From Acidobacteriota bacterium (GTDB lineage Bacteria > Acidobacteriota > Terriglobia > Acidiferrales > UBA7541): a DNA stretch of 64,000 nucleotides. Below are positions 34,159-43,311 of this stretch, piece after piece; position 1 is the stretch's first letter, and each line of letters starts with the position of its first letter. The position numbers and the translations under genes are program-made. The notes under the pieces were generated by a model, which made no database searches, had not been told where the DNA came from, and saw nothing but the letters and a program-made list of their open reading frames with translations. The stretch lies in contig JABCZD010000006.1 in assembly GCA_013289855.1 (NCBI GenBank), positions 248,001 through 312,000 of the forward strand, in the 5' to 3' direction.

Positions 34159-35324
34159 CGCGCACCTCCCGCAAGCTGAACTACTTTTGTAGCGCCGTCC
34201 TTCATACCGTCGGCGATGGTGAAATTCAAGTGGCTGTCGCGGAGGATTTTTTGGCCGACTTCGACGTTGGTGCCTTCCATGCGCACGACCACTGGGACTT
34301 TGAGTTGCAAATCTTTGGCTGCGGCAACTACGCCAGTCGCCAAAACATCACAGCGCAAAATACCGCCGAAAATATTGATGAAAACTGCTTTTACGCTGGG
34401 ATCGCTCATGAGGATGCGGAATGCGTTTTTCACCTGTTCGGCGGAAGCTCCTCCGCCGACGTCGAGGAAGTTTGCCGGTGAACCGCCCGCGTATTTGATG
34501 ATGTCCATGGTCGCCATGGCGAGGCCGGCGCCGTTCACCATGCAGGCGACCGAGCCGTCCAGCTTGATGTAATTGAGGCCGTACTTGGAGGCTTCGACTT
34601 CGAGGGGATCTTCCTCGTCGAGATCGCGCAGTCCGCGTAATTCCTGGTGACGAAAAAGACCGTTGTCGTCGATGGTCATCTTCGCGTCAAGAGCCACGAG
34701 GCGGCCGTCTCCCGTGACGATAACCGGATTGATTTCGAGCATGGACGCGTCGGTGTCGATGAAAGCGCGATAAAGAGACTGCAGAAAAGGAACCGCCACC
34801 GCGGCAACTTCGCCCGGAAGTCCCAGGCCGAAGGCGATCTTGCGCGCTTGATATGGCTGCAGGCCCACAATCGGGCTGATAGTTTCCTGCAAAATGGATT
34901 CGGGATGATCCTTGGCGACTTCTTCGATTTCCATACCGCCCGCGGCGCTGCCCATCAAAATTACTTTGCCGGAGATGCGGTCCACCAGCAGGCTGAGGTA
35001 CAGTTCGCGCTTGATGTCCAGGCCTTCTTCGATAAGCAGGCGCTTGACGATGCGGCCGGAGGGGCCGGTCTGAATGGTGACCAAATTCATGCCCAGCATG
35101 TTGCTGGCGATCTCTGCGGCTTCGTCCGGCGAGTGCGCCAGCTTGACGCCGCCTGCTTTGCCTCTGCCGCCAGCATGAATCTGAGCCTTGACTACAACGA
35201 CGTTGGACTTGAGGCGCTGCGCGGCGTCGCGCGCTTCTTCTTTGGTGAAAGCAACTTCGCCGCGCGGCGTGGTGACCCCGTAACGCGCGAGGATCGCCTT
35301 GGCCTGGTACTCGTGAATCTTCAT
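34155..35324 (-). CDS. sucC: Succinyl-CoA synthetase beta subunit
   Basis: 389 aa from [20 protein letters not shown]; an in-frame start 14 codons earlier is less likely. ATP-grasp residues lie in [20 protein letters not shown] and the nucleotide/Mg site in [46 protein letters not shown] and FLDVGGGA give the CoA-facing half. First gene of the sucC-sucD(-ndk) set, divergent from the GNAT gene. Confidence 0.97.
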   Translation of the reverse strand: MKIHEYQAKAILARYGVTTPRGEVAFTKEEARDAAQRLKSNVVVVKAQIHAGGRGKAGGVKLAHSPDEAAEIASNMLGMNLVTIQTGPSGRIVKRLLIEEGLDIKRELYLSLLVDRISGKVILMGSAAGGMEIEEVAKDHPESILQETISPIVGLQPYQARKIAFGLGLPGEVAAVAVPFLQSLYRAFIDTDASMLEINPVIVTGDGRLVALDAKMTIDDNGLFRHQELRGLRDLDEEDPLEVEASKYGLNYIKLDGSVACMVNGAGLAMATMDIIKYAGGSPANFLDVGGGASAEQVKNAFRILMSDPSVKAVFINIFGGILRCDVLATGVVAAAKDLQLKVPVVVRMEGTNVEVGQKILRDSHLNFTIADGMKDGATKVVQLAGGAR

Positions 35325-35468
35325 TGCGCATCCATCAGTGCTAGAATTTTGTTGCTCTCCGAACAAACGAGTTTACTCGGAAACCGCGAGGCGGAGCAAG
35401 GATGCGCCAAATAACGGGCACTTCTGCTGCTGCAAGATTCCACAGCGAAGTTTCAACGCACAGTTGAC

Positions 35469-36008
35469 ATGCACGCCGATAGAATTCAGATACGCCGATT
35501 GCTACCGGCCGATGCCGCGTCGTATCGCGACGTTCGGCTGGAAGGGCTGCGCCTGTCCCCCGAAGCGTTTGGGAGCACCTTCGAGCGAGAAAATGCGCAG
35601 ACGCTCGAGTGGTTTGCGGAACGCTTGGGTAATTCGGACATGTTTGGCGCTTTTCATGGCACCGAAATTTTCGGCACGGCCGGAATATTATTCGGAAGCG
35701 GCACGAAAGAGGCGCACAAGGGCCGGCTCGTAGGCATGTACGTTCGGCCAAGTTCCAGAAGAGCGGGCGTCGGGAGACGGCTGGTCGAGGCCATCATCGA
35801 ATTTGCGCGCGGTCGGATTGAGCTTATCCAGCTGTCGGTGGTCGCCGATAACCACGAAGCGCGGCGGCTGTATGCCAGTCTCGGCTTCGTCGAATATGGG
35901 CTGGAGAAAAAAGCGCTCAAGCAGGATGGCCGCTATTATGACGAGGTGCACATGGCCAAAGAACTACAGCCGCCTGAGGCTGGCAGAGCCGAGAAGGAGC
36001 GCATCTGA
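35469..36008 (+). CDS. GNAT-family N-acetyltransferase
   Basis: 179 aa. The acetyl-CoA binding segment is VGMYVRPSSRRAGVGRRLVE (V-x-P-x-x-R-x-x-G-V/I-G). NHEARRLYASLGFVEYGLEK is the usual final strand-helix. The acceptor cannot be told from sequence. It is the first gene of a pair with trpD, overlapping the proposed CTG start of trpD by CTGA; the functional link is unclear. Confidence 0.9.
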   Translation: MHADRIQIRRLLPADAASYRDVRLEGLRLSPEAFGSTFERENAQTLEWFAERLGNSDMFGAFHGTEIFGTAGILFGSGTKEAHKGRLVGMYVRPSSRRAGVGRRLVEAIIEFARGRIELIQLSVVADNHEARRLYASLGFVEYGLEKKALKQDGRYYDEVHMAKELQPPEAGRAEKERI

Positions 36009-37030
36009 GTCTCTCCGCGATTGAAAGAGTTGAAGCCGGACAAATCTTGACGCGCGCGGAAGCTTCCGCGCTGATGGACGAGTTGCTCGACGGGCGGCTG
36101 GACACGCCGCAGATCGTGCGGTTTTTACTCGCCATGAACCACAGGCCGGTGCGCGCAGAAGAACTGACTGGCTTTGCCGAAGCGATGCGCAAGCGCGCCA
36201 CGCCGGTCTTCACTGCGGATGTGGCGCGACCGCAAAACATCGTGGATACCTGCGGCACCGGCGGAGATGGTTCCGGAACATTCAACATTTCGACTGCGGC
36301 GGCGATTGTGGCGGCGGCCGCAGGCGCGCGCGTGGCCAAGCACGGGAACCGCGCGGCAAGTTCGCGCACGGGCTCCGCGGATGTGCTGGAAGCACTGGGC
36401 GTGCGCATCGACTTGCCCTTCGCAGAATATGGACGTGCCATCCGGGAAATCGGCATAGGTTTCTTTTTCGCACAAGCGGCGCATACCGCCACGCGCCAAG
36501 CCGCGCCGGCTCGCAAACAAATCGGCGTTCGCACAGTTTTTAATCTGCTGGGCCCGCTGACGAATCCCGCGGGCGCGCAGGCGCAAGTTTTGGGGGTGCC
36601 GTCGCCAGAGGTCGTCGACGTGCTGGCCGCAACGCTGAGGGAACTCGGCGTCTCGCGAGCGTTCGTGGTGCACGGCGCCGGCGGCTTGGACGAAATTTCG
36701 CTGGCCGGTGAAACTCAAGTGGCCGAATTGCGTGGCGGAAAAATTTCGCGTTATGTTGTGTCGCCGGAAATTTTTGGTGTAGAGTACGCGTCGCTGCAGG
36801 ACCTTGCCGGGGGCGCCGCCGAGGAAAATGCGGAGATCATCCGCGGCGTGCTGGACGGCAAACCTGGGGCCGCGCAAGACGTGGTGCTGATCAACGCGGC
36901 AGCGGCGCTGGTGGCGGCGGGGGTGGCGGAACATTTTCTCGGCGGTGTGTTCATGGCGCGCGAAGCGATTCGCTCCGGGAAAGCGCGAGAAAAATTGGCG
37001 GCGCTGGCGAAATTCACGAATCGCGCGTGA
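36005..37030 (+). CDS. trpD: Anthranilate phosphoribosyltransferase
   Basis: Second step of tryptophan synthesis: anthranilate plus PRPP. The PRPP site is in DTCGTGGDGSGTFNIST, with KHGNRAASSRTGSADVLEAL and the NLLGPLTNPAGA block. The start is best at CTG 36005, with AAGGAG 5 nt upstream and a CTGA overlap; this gives SLSAIERVEAGQILTRAEAS, the expected N-terminal helix, and 341 aa. The next alternative, TTG 36047, lacks a Shine-Dalgarno and cuts that helix. trpE and trpG lie 4 kb away. Confidence 0.93.
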   Translation: MSLSAIERVEAGQILTRAEASALMDELLDGRLDTPQIVRFLLAMNHRPVRAEELTGFAEAMRKRATPVFTADVARPQNIVDTCGTGGDGSGTFNISTAAAIVAAAAGARVAKHGNRAASSRTGSADVLEALGVRIDLPFAEYGRAIREIGIGFFFAQAAHTATRQAAPARKQIGVRTVFNLLGPLTNPAGAQAQVLGVPSPEVVDVLAATLRELGVSRAFVVHGAGGLDEISLAGETQVAELRGGKISRYVVSPEIFGVEYASLQDLAGGAAEENAEIIRGVLDGKPGAAQDVVLINAAAALVAAGVAEHFLGGVFMAREAIRSGKAREKLAALAKFTNRA

Positions 37031-37706
37031 GAAATTGGCGGTGTGCCATGCCTAAAGGGCGTAGAAATAGGGCGCGGAATTAGCGCCACATTTTTCTGCT
37101 CGACGTGTTAGTAATTAACTTGATATCTCGGGCAAAAAGCTCACAAGAAGGCAGTTACGGGAACTTTTGCCAGGCCCTTGGGTGCTCCGAGTACTCTGTG
37201 GAAAACATTGTGGAAACCGCAGGTAGGCAATTGGCACCGCGAAAAACGTGGTGCCGCGGGTGATTATTTTGCGCCCGCTCGCACCTGCTAAGCTATTACA
37301 AATGAATGCTTTACGGGAAGATAAAGCAAATTCCCCTGTAAATATGACGATTTCGTAACACGAATCCCAGATTCCACATTTGCACAGATGGCAGAGGACC
37401 ATCGCCTCTTGCCCCAGCAAAACCCGCCGGTGCAGCGAACCCCTTTGTTTAGTGGTGAGTACCTAGACAGCCGTTTTTAACCGCCCCGGACCACTGTTTC
37501 GCGCGTCATTCGTTACGCAATCGCGCGACCTCGCACGACATCGCAGGACATGGTGACTGTGCAAACTTCTGCATGCTGCTTCCCGACTCTTACATTCTCG
37601 TGTCTCTCGCCGTGGCAGTCGTTGACGGTTGCAGACCCAAAGTCTATAGTGAATTTGCGGTGACGTTTCGCTCACGCAGGCGGCCTACGCCCGCCGTCTG
37701 GCGCCT
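37031..37706. other. 676-bp region without a recognised gene
   Basis: No protein-like frame, tRNA or riboswitch was recognised. It contains CGGGAACTTTTGC at 37158-37170, which is identical to a stretch before the DUF4349 gene (55100-55112) and looks like an ECF sigma -35. It also holds two TGTGGAAA words 14 bp apart and a GC-rich palindrome GGCGG-7-CCGCC (37679-37695) just before pgsA. A small RNA is possible but unproven. Confidence 0.5.
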
Positions 37707-38339
37707 ATGAACCTTCCCAACGCATTGACGCTGCTCCGGATATTCTTCGTACCCGTCTTGATAGTGGTGTTGCTCACGCGCAGCCCGAATATCGAGCTGT
37801 GGGGTTTTACCATGCACTTCGAGTTTTGGGGCGTATTGATTTTGCTCACCGCGGCGGCCACCGATTGGCTGGACGGTTATCTGGCGCGGCGGAGGTCTGA
37901 AGTGACCACGCTGGGAATTCTGCTGGATCCGATCGCCGACAAGCTGCTTATCTCCGCGGCGTTCGTTTCCCTGGTGGATATGCACCTGGTTCCCGGCTGG
38001 ATGGTGGTGATCATCATCGGGCGGGAGTTTACCGTGCTGGGATTGCGCAATATTGCCTCCGCGGAAGGTTTTACCATTGAGGCTTCAGTCCTGGGAAAGA
38101 CCAAGATGGTGTTGCAGGTTTGCGCCGTGGCGGTGCTGATCGCCGGAGCGCGTCATCCCTCGCTGCACCTGATCGCCAAAATTTTATTGTGGCTGGTGGT
38201 GGTTAGCGCGTTAGTTTCCGCGGCACAATATTTCCTGCGCTTCTGGGCCAAAGTGGATGACCGCATCAAACAGCGCCGGACGCTGCGCATGTTGGAAGCA
38301 CGCAACAAGAACTCGCGGGACGTCGTGGTGAGCGATTGA
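37707..38339 (+). CDS. pgsA: CDP-diacylglycerol-glycerol-3-phosphate 3-phosphatidyltransferase
   Basis: 210-aa integral membrane enzyme for phosphatidylglycerol phosphate synthesis. The CDP-alcohol transferase motif D-G-x2-A-R-x8-G-x3-D-x3-D is seen in DWLDGYLARRRSEVTTLGIL then LDPIADK. N-terminal PNALTLLRIFFVPVLIVVLL is typical. Four to six transmembrane helices. The C-terminus after the last helix (RTLRMLEARNKNSRD) is basic and cytoplasmic. It stands alone, with a terminator after it. Confidence 0.95.
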   Translation: MNLPNALTLLRIFFVPVLIVVLLTRSPNIELWGFTMHFEFWGVLILLTAAATDWLDGYLARRRSEVTTLGILLDPIADKLLISAAFVSLVDMHLVPGWMVVIIIGREFTVLGLRNIASAEGFTIEASVLGKTKMVLQVCAVAVLIAGARHPSLHLIAKILLWLVVVSALVSAAQYFLRFWAKVDDRIKQRRTLRMLEARNKNSRDVVVSD

Positions 38340-38398
38340 AGGCGTCTTAGAGATTAAGATTGTCGTAAGCGACTGACGCGCTTGATACCCCCAAAAGC

Positions 38399-38440
38399 AA
38401 AAAAGGGCCGCCAATCTCGCGATCGGCAGCCTTCTTTTAC
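38399..38440. terminator. Probable bidirectional terminator
   Basis: AAAAAAGGG, then GCCGCCAATC, a 3-4 nt loop and CGATCGGCAGCC, then TTCTTTT. The stem has two mismatches but A- and T-tracts flank it, and it lies between convergent pgsA and the 38456 gene. Confidence 0.55.
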
Positions 38441-38455
38441 TTGCTAATGCGAAGG

Positions 38456-39349
38456 CTATTCGATTTCGGCGTAATCTCCTGCATACATTTCGGCGCTGCT
38501 GAACGTGACCAGCACCGTGGAAGAGTTACGGCTCACGTTGAGCACAATGGCTTCGCCGAGTACTTCGCGGGGTAGCTCCTTCGGCGAATACTTCTGGGGA
38601 GCGCTGCCGAAGCCCCACATCTTGTACTGGTAATCCGCCGTCTGCGGCGCGGTTTCGCCTTTTTCCCCTTGATAGCGGAACACGCGGACATAGTCGCCCA
38701 CCTTGATGCCTTGTACCGCGCCCAGATTGACAAACACCGTGCTGTTCTGGCCGTAAGATTCGGCGTAATCAAAACCTATAACCAGCGTGCCGACGGGTTT
38801 ACCACTAACCGGAGCAAAATGGTCGAACGTTGTGGCATCTTTATACGGCGGCGCGGGGCGCTCGACGTAAGGCCGGAGGATGTCGCCGCGCTGCATGTAG
38901 TTGCAAGAGAAAATGACTTCGGCGATAGAAACTTTGGGCTGCACGTTTACTACGCGGACTTGCCCGGCGTCCAAGTATGCCGTGCCCATTTGTTTGATGA
39001 GCTTGGGCTGCCATTTGAACCAGTTCACGTTATCCGTGAGCGGATCTTGTTCGTGGCGCACCACCATGAAACGGTCGCCGACACGCACGCCCTGATCTTG
39101 GCCGCGGTTGATGTATACATAGTCTCCGCGGGCAAACGTAATTTTATATTCCGACTGCTCGCCAGAGATAAGGCGCGTCTCCTCGGGAACCTTCTGATCG
39201 GTAAAAAAGCCCGAGCAGTTGGCCGCGGAATAGCCAGGCGCCAGAGACATGGGGCCGGGTTGCGGCAGACCCTGCGTAGTATTTTGTGCCGGGGTGGACG
39301 CGGCACCGAGTAACATAGCAAGAGAAAGAACCGCTAAATTAGCGCGCAT
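38456..39349 (-). CDS. Hypothetical exported protein with FlgT-like repeated domains
   Basis: 297 aa with a signal peptide (MRANLAVLSLAMLLGAASTPAQ). Two similar units contain a G-x-R-V/K-G-D-x-x-x-V pattern: YINRGQDQGVRVGDRFMVVR and VNLGAVQGIKVGDYVRVFRY, each followed by a part on VVNVQPKVSIAEVIFSC or VLNVSRNSSTVLVTFSSAEM. This small beta-barrel pattern is like the FlgT C-terminal or related carbohydrate/peptidoglycan-associated folds. No enzyme motif. Function unknown; envelope location inferred. Confidence 0.72.
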   Translation of the reverse strand: MRANLAVLSLAMLLGAASTPAQNTTQGLPQPGPMSLAPGYSAANCSGFFTDQKVPEETRLISGEQSEYKITFARGDYVYINRGQDQGVRVGDRFMVVRHEQDPLTDNVNWFKWQPKLIKQMGTAYLDAGQVRVVNVQPKVSIAEVIFSCNYMQRGDILRPYVERPAPPYKDATTFDHFAPVSGKPVGTLVIGFDYAESYGQNSTVFVNLGAVQGIKVGDYVRVFRYQGEKGETAPQTADYQYKMWGFGSAPQKYSPKELPREVLGEAIVLNVSRNSSTVLVTFSSAEMYAGDYAEIE

Positions 39350-39551
39350 GCGAAACTCCTTCGAAACACGCCCTTTTGGGCCGTGCGGGGACCGTGCTTA
39401 GCGAAATTAGCAGGGGCCTAGTACCACGTCAACGAAATGGAAGCGGGTGCTTTACACATTTGATACTGTGCACTAGAGGGCTTAGTTTCAATGAGTTGCG
39501 GGAGCCATTGGGGTGCCAAACGGACTTAGATAGGCGTCAGGCGGGGGTCAG

Positions 39552-41144
39552 GTGCGAATCAGCGGGGCGATGAAGGGCTTTGGGCACGGCCTGCGGCGCT
39601 TGTGCGGCGTGGTGGCCGCGCCGGAGGCGCGCGAGATGCGGCGCCAAGTGGGTCTGGCGTTGGCGCTGACTTCGACCGTGGAGTTGCGGCTGGATTGGCT
39701 TGCGAGCGACGCGGAGCGCACGAAGTTCTTGCGCTGGCTGGGCCGACAAAAATTTAAGGGCGCCACTTTTATTGCCACGTGCCGGCGCGTCGCAGGCGGC
39801 GGGCGGCTGGCCGGAGACATTGCGCGCGAACTTTTCTGGCTGATTGCGGCGCGCGCGGCGGGGTGCGCGTGGTGCGATGTGGAAATCGAGACGGTGCGCG
39901 AATTGCCGGATCAATCGGTGCGGGAATATGCCGTGCCGCCGCGCGTGCTCTTATCGGTGCACGATTTTGCGCGTACGCCAGCGCTACCGAAATCGCTCAA
40001 CGCCAGCGTACACGGCGAGGCGGACGCGGTGAAGATTGCGGCGCAGGCTCGGCACCTGTCGGATGGCTTGCGGCTGCTGAAACTGGCCAGGAAGTCGCGA
40101 AATTTTGTGGCCGTGCCCATGGGGGAGGTCGGGCTGCCGCTGCGAATTTTGGCGCTGCGCGAAGGCAGCGCGCTGGCTTATGCGCCAGTTGGGGAAGCGA
40201 CGGCACCGGGGCAAGTATCGCTGCGGACGATGAAGGAGCTTTATCGCGCGCATGAATTGAATCGCGCCACCAAAGTTTACGGCGTGATTGGCGATCCGAT
40301 TGGCCATTCGCTTTCGCCGTTACTGCACAATACTGGATTTGCGGCGACGCGCGCGAACGCGGCGTACTTGCCGTTTCTGGTGCACAAGCTCTCCGAGTTT
40401 CTTGCGGCTGTACCGGAAATTGGTATCCGAGGGTTCAGCGTCACGTTGCCTCACAAGCAGACGATGCTGAAATATTTGGAAACGTGCGACGAATTGGCGG
40501 AGCGAATTGGCGCGGTGAACACCGTGACCGTGGCGCGCGACGGCTCTTTGCATGGCTCGAACACGGATTACGTTGGCGTCATGCGCGCGCTGGAAACGCA
40601 TATGAAGCTGGCCGGTAGCCGTGTGCTGATCTTTGGCGCGGGCGGATCAGCGCGGGCTGCCGCCTTTGCGCTGGCGCGCGCGGGAGCCCACGCGGTGATT
40701 TGCGCGCGGCGCGAAGCGGCAGCACGTGAACTGGCGCAGGCGTGCGGCGGAGAGATTGTGCCGCGGCGGGCGCTGCTAACGGAAAAATTCGACGCCGTGC
40801 TGAACGCCACGCCGGTGGGGATGCATCCCCATGCCGGCATTTCGCCGCTTACCGCGCGCGAGTTACACTGTCGAATCGTGATGGACCTGATCTACCGGCC
40901 ACAGAGGACGGAACTATTGCGGATTGCGGCGCGCAAAGGGATCGCGGGAATTTCGGGAGTGGAAATGTTCGTGGCGCAAGGTGTGGCGCAGTGGGAATTG
41001 TGGACCGGTAGACGCGCTCCGGAGGAGCGGATGCGTAATGCCGTGTTGACGGCGCTGAAGGATGAGGCGCGTGCTGCTGCCCGCGGGGCAGCAACCTACG
41101 GATCGACGCAATCTCTGGTAAGGAAATCCCGGGGCCGCACATGA
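39552..41144 (+). CDS. aroDE: 3-dehydroquinate dehydratase (type I)-shikimate dehydrogenase fusion
   Basis: 530-aa bifunctional enzyme (GTG start). Residues 1-230 are type I dehydroquinase: TSTVELRLDWL, H137 in LLSVHDFA and the Schiff-base lysine K161 in ADAVKIAAQ. Residues 240-510 are shikimate dehydrogenase: GVIGDPIGHSLSPLLHN, VTLPHKQTML, GAVNTV, GSNTDYVGVM, GAGGSARAAAFAL and NATPVGMHP. It does steps 3 and 4 of the shikimate pathway. It overlaps trpE by four bases (ATGA). The C-terminal 25 residues are Ala/Arg-rich and probably disordered. Confidence 0.95.
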   Translation: MRISGAMKGFGHGLRRLCGVVAAPEAREMRRQVGLALALTSTVELRLDWLASDAERTKFLRWLGRQKFKGATFIATCRRVAGGGRLAGDIARELFWLIAARAAGCAWCDVEIETVRELPDQSVREYAVPPRVLLSVHDFARTPALPKSLNASVHGEADAVKIAAQARHLSDGLRLLKLARKSRNFVAVPMGEVGLPLRILALREGSALAYAPVGEATAPGQVSLRTMKELYRAHELNRATKVYGVIGDPIGHSLSPLLHNTGFAATRANAAYLPFLVHKLSEFLAAVPEIGIRGFSVTLPHKQTMLKYLETCDELAERIGAVNTVTVARDGSLHGSNTDYVGVMRALETHMKLAGSRVLIFGAGGSARAAAFALARAGAHAVICARREAAARELAQACGGEIVPRRALLTEKFDAVLNATPVGMHPHAGISPLTARELHCRIVMDLIYRPQRTELLRIAARKGIAGISGVEMFVAQGVAQWELWTGRRAPEERMRNAVLTALKDEARAAARGAATYGSTQSLVRKSRGRT

Positions 41145-42628
41145 TTCAGCCGGACTTCAAGGAATTTCAGAGGCTCGCCAAGCAGGGAAATCTTATCCCC
41201 GTGTATGACGTTTTCTCCGCGGACTTGCTCACGCCGGTCAGCGCGTATCTGCGCATTGCGCAGGGTGCACGGTACTCCTTTCTGCTGGAAAGCGTGGAAG
41301 GCGGCGAGAAGATTGCGCGCTATACCTTTGCCGGAGCAAATCCGGAGGAGGTGTTTCGCTATGCAAGTGGCGCGTGCGTGCTGGAGAGTCACGAGCGCCT
41401 GGTGTGGGAGGAGCGCGATCCGGTGACGTTTCTGCGCGCGCGCATGCAGCGTTTTCGTCCGGTGCGTTTGCCGGGATTGCCGCCGCTGGTGGCGGGAGCG
41501 ATTGGGTATTTTTCTTACGACATGGTGCGCATGATCGAGCGGCTGCCCAAGCGCTTGCGCGACGATATCGGTTTGTACGACGCGCAGTTGATGTTCTATC
41601 ACGGCATTCTGGCGTTCGATCACGTGCAGCACCGCCTGTGGGTGGTGCGCAATGTTTATACCGAGGGCCAAGGCAGTTTGCGGGCGAAGTACAACGCCGC
41701 GGTGAAAGAGATCGTCCGCACGCGCACGCTGCTGGACGAACCCGTGGCGGCGGAACGCGCGTCGAAGGAGCCGGGCCGCCGGAAGCGAGCGAAATCGAAA
41801 ATCACTTCCAACTTTCGCAAGCCGGAATATTTTGCCGCGGTGCGCAAAGCCAAGGAATATATTCGCGCCGGCGATATTTTCCAGGTGGTGATCAGCCAGC
41901 GCTTTTCGGCAAAAACTTCTGCTACGCCTTTTGAAATTTACCGCCAGCTCCGCGCCGTGAATCCTTCGCCGTATCTTTTTTATCTGCAGATGAACGATGT
42001 GGCGGTGGTGGGCAGCTCCCCGGAAATGCTGGTTAAAGTACAGGGGCGCGAGGTATTTTACCGGCCCATCGCCGGTACGCTGCCGCGCGGAAAAGACGAA
42101 GCGGAAGACTTGCGCCGCGAAAAAGAACTGCACGCCAGCGAAAAAGAACGCGCCGAGCACATCATGCTGGTGGATCTGGGCCGCAATGACCTGGGCCGCG
42201 TGTGCGATTACGGTACCGTCAAGGTCGAGAAGCTAATGACCGTCGAAAGATATTCGCACGTCATGCATCTGGTTTCGAGTTTGCGCGGGCAGTTGCGCAA
42301 AGATGTGGATTGTTTTGATGCGCTGATGGCTTGTTTCCCCGCCGGCACGGTTTCTGGCGCGCCCAAAGTGCGCGCGATGGAAATTATTGAAGAGCTGGAA
42401 CGCACGCGGCGCGGCATCTACGCGGGCGGCGTGCTGTACCTCGATTTCGCGGGCAACCTCGATTCCTGCATCGCGCTGCGCACCATGGTCATCAAAAATG
42501 GTGTGGCACACATTCAGGCCGGCGGCGGAGTTGTGGCGGACTCCAGTCCTGCGGGAGAATATCAGGAGAGCGTGAATAAAGCGGGCGCGCTGCTGAAAGC
42601 CTTGGAACTCGCCCAGACCGCACAGTGA
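41141..42628 (+). CDS. trpE: Anthranilate synthase component I
   Basis: 495-aa chorismate-using subunit. The C-terminal catalytic block is intact: SNFRKPEYFAAVRKAKEYIR, GDIFQVVISQRF, NPSPYLFYLQ, IAGTLPRGKDEAED, VDLGRNDLGRVC, HLVSSLRG and FPAGTVSGAPKVRAMEIIEE. N-terminal LTPVSAYLRI...SFLLESVEGGE is the Trp-feedback region typical of TrpE rather than PabB. Coupled to aroDE by ATGA. Glutamine amidotransferase follows after 112 bp. Confidence 0.95.
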   Translation: MIQPDFKEFQRLAKQGNLIPVYDVFSADLLTPVSAYLRIAQGARYSFLLESVEGGEKIARYTFAGANPEEVFRYASGACVLESHERLVWEERDPVTFLRARMQRFRPVRLPGLPPLVAGAIGYFSYDMVRMIERLPKRLRDDIGLYDAQLMFYHGILAFDHVQHRLWVVRNVYTEGQGSLRAKYNAAVKEIVRTRTLLDEPVAAERASKEPGRRKRAKSKITSNFRKPEYFAAVRKAKEYIRAGDIFQVVISQRFSAKTSATPFEIYRQLRAVNPSPYLFYLQMNDVAVVGSSPEMLVKVQGREVFYRPIAGTLPRGKDEAEDLRREKELHASEKERAEHIMLVDLGRNDLGRVCDYGTVKVEKLMTVERYSHVMHLVSSLRGQLRKDVDCFDALMACFPAGTVSGAPKVRAMEIIEELERTRRGIYAGGVLYLDFAGNLDSCIALRTMVIKNGVAHIQAGGGVVADSSPAGEYQESVNKAGALLKALELAQTAQ

Positions 42629-42645
42629 CGCGCCACACATGCCTC

Positions 42646-42670
42646 TGTAGTGGCGCAGCATGCTGCGCGC
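42646..42670. repeat. GCGCAGCATGCTGCGC palindrome, left copy
   Basis: A perfect 16-bp palindrome at 42653-42668 with TGTAGTG before it. The whole 25 bp recurs exactly in the opposite orientation at 44255-44279, after the propeller-like gene. Confidence 0.85.
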
Positions 42671-42740
42671 TTTGTCGCCATCGCTCTAAGTAGCGTCGCC
42701 GACTCAGGCTGGTCGCTTTTCGAGAGAAGAGAGTCTGACC

Positions 42741-43304
42741 ATGATTTTGCTGCTCGATAACTACGATTCCTTTACCTATAACCTGGCGCAGTATCTGGGC
42801 GAACTGGGTTGCGACGTGCAGGTGCATCGCAACGACAAGATTTCCGTGGAAGAGATTGAACGCCGGAAGCCCGAGAAAATTGTGATCTCGCCCGGGCCGT
42901 GCACGCCGCAAGAAGCGGGAATTTCCGTCGAGTTGGTAGAACGCTTGAAAGGAAAATTCCCAATTCTGGGCGTGTGCCTGGGCCATCAGGCCATTGGCGC
43001 GGCGTTCGGCGGGAAGATTGTGCGTGCGCCGAAATTGTTTCATGGCAAGACCAGCGAGATTCATCATGACGGCACAGGCGTTTTTGAGGATTTGGATGAT
43101 CCCTTTACTGCTACGCGTTATCACTCTCTAATCGTCGAAAGAAAATCTTTGCCAAAGGAATTGACCATCACCGCGGAGACGGATGACGGGATCATCATGG
43201 GCTTGCGGCATAAGAAACATAAGATCGAGGGCGTACAGTTTCATCCGGAGTCGGTGCTCACCGATTCGGGCAAGCAATTGCTGAAAAATTTCCTCTCGCT
43301 TTAA
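42741..43304 (+). CDS. trpG: Anthranilate synthase component II (glutamine amidotransferase)
   Basis: 187-aa class I amidotransferase providing ammonia to Trp[21 protein letters not shown], the oxyanion [13 protein letters not shown], the nucleophile Cys79 in [15 protein letters not shown] and the His-Glu pair in [10 protein letters not shown] are all present. Could also serve PabB. Ribosome binding site GAGAAGAGAG. Between trpE and this gene is a palindromic repeat that may separate transcripts. Confidence 0.95.
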   Translation: MILLLDNYDSFTYNLAQYLGELGCDVQVHRNDKISVEEIERRKPEKIVISPGPCTPQEAGISVELVERLKGKFPILGVCLGHQAIGAAFGGKIVRAPKLFHGKTSEIHHDGTGVFEDLDDPFTATRYHSLIVERKSLPKELTITAETDDGIIMGLRHKKHKIEGVQFHPESVLTDSGKQLLKNFLSL

Positions 43305-43311
43305 AAATGCC

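Noticed and set aside
37196..37219. Two TGTGGAAA words as DnaA boxes and a possible origin
   Set aside because: Only two, both imperfect, with no AT-rich unwinding region or dnaA/dnaN nearby.
37115..37420. 101-codon minus-strand frame in the gene-free region
   Set aside because: No ribosome binding site, no family features, mixed composition; likely chance.
37200..37480. Possible riboswitch or structured RNA before pgsA
   Set aside because: I could not match it to c-di-GMP, cobalamin, TPP or other known cores, and it is far from pgsA.
42673..42720. GTAGCGTCGCCGACTCAGGCT stretch before trpG as another repeat
   Set aside because: Looks repeat-like, but no second copy was found in the window.
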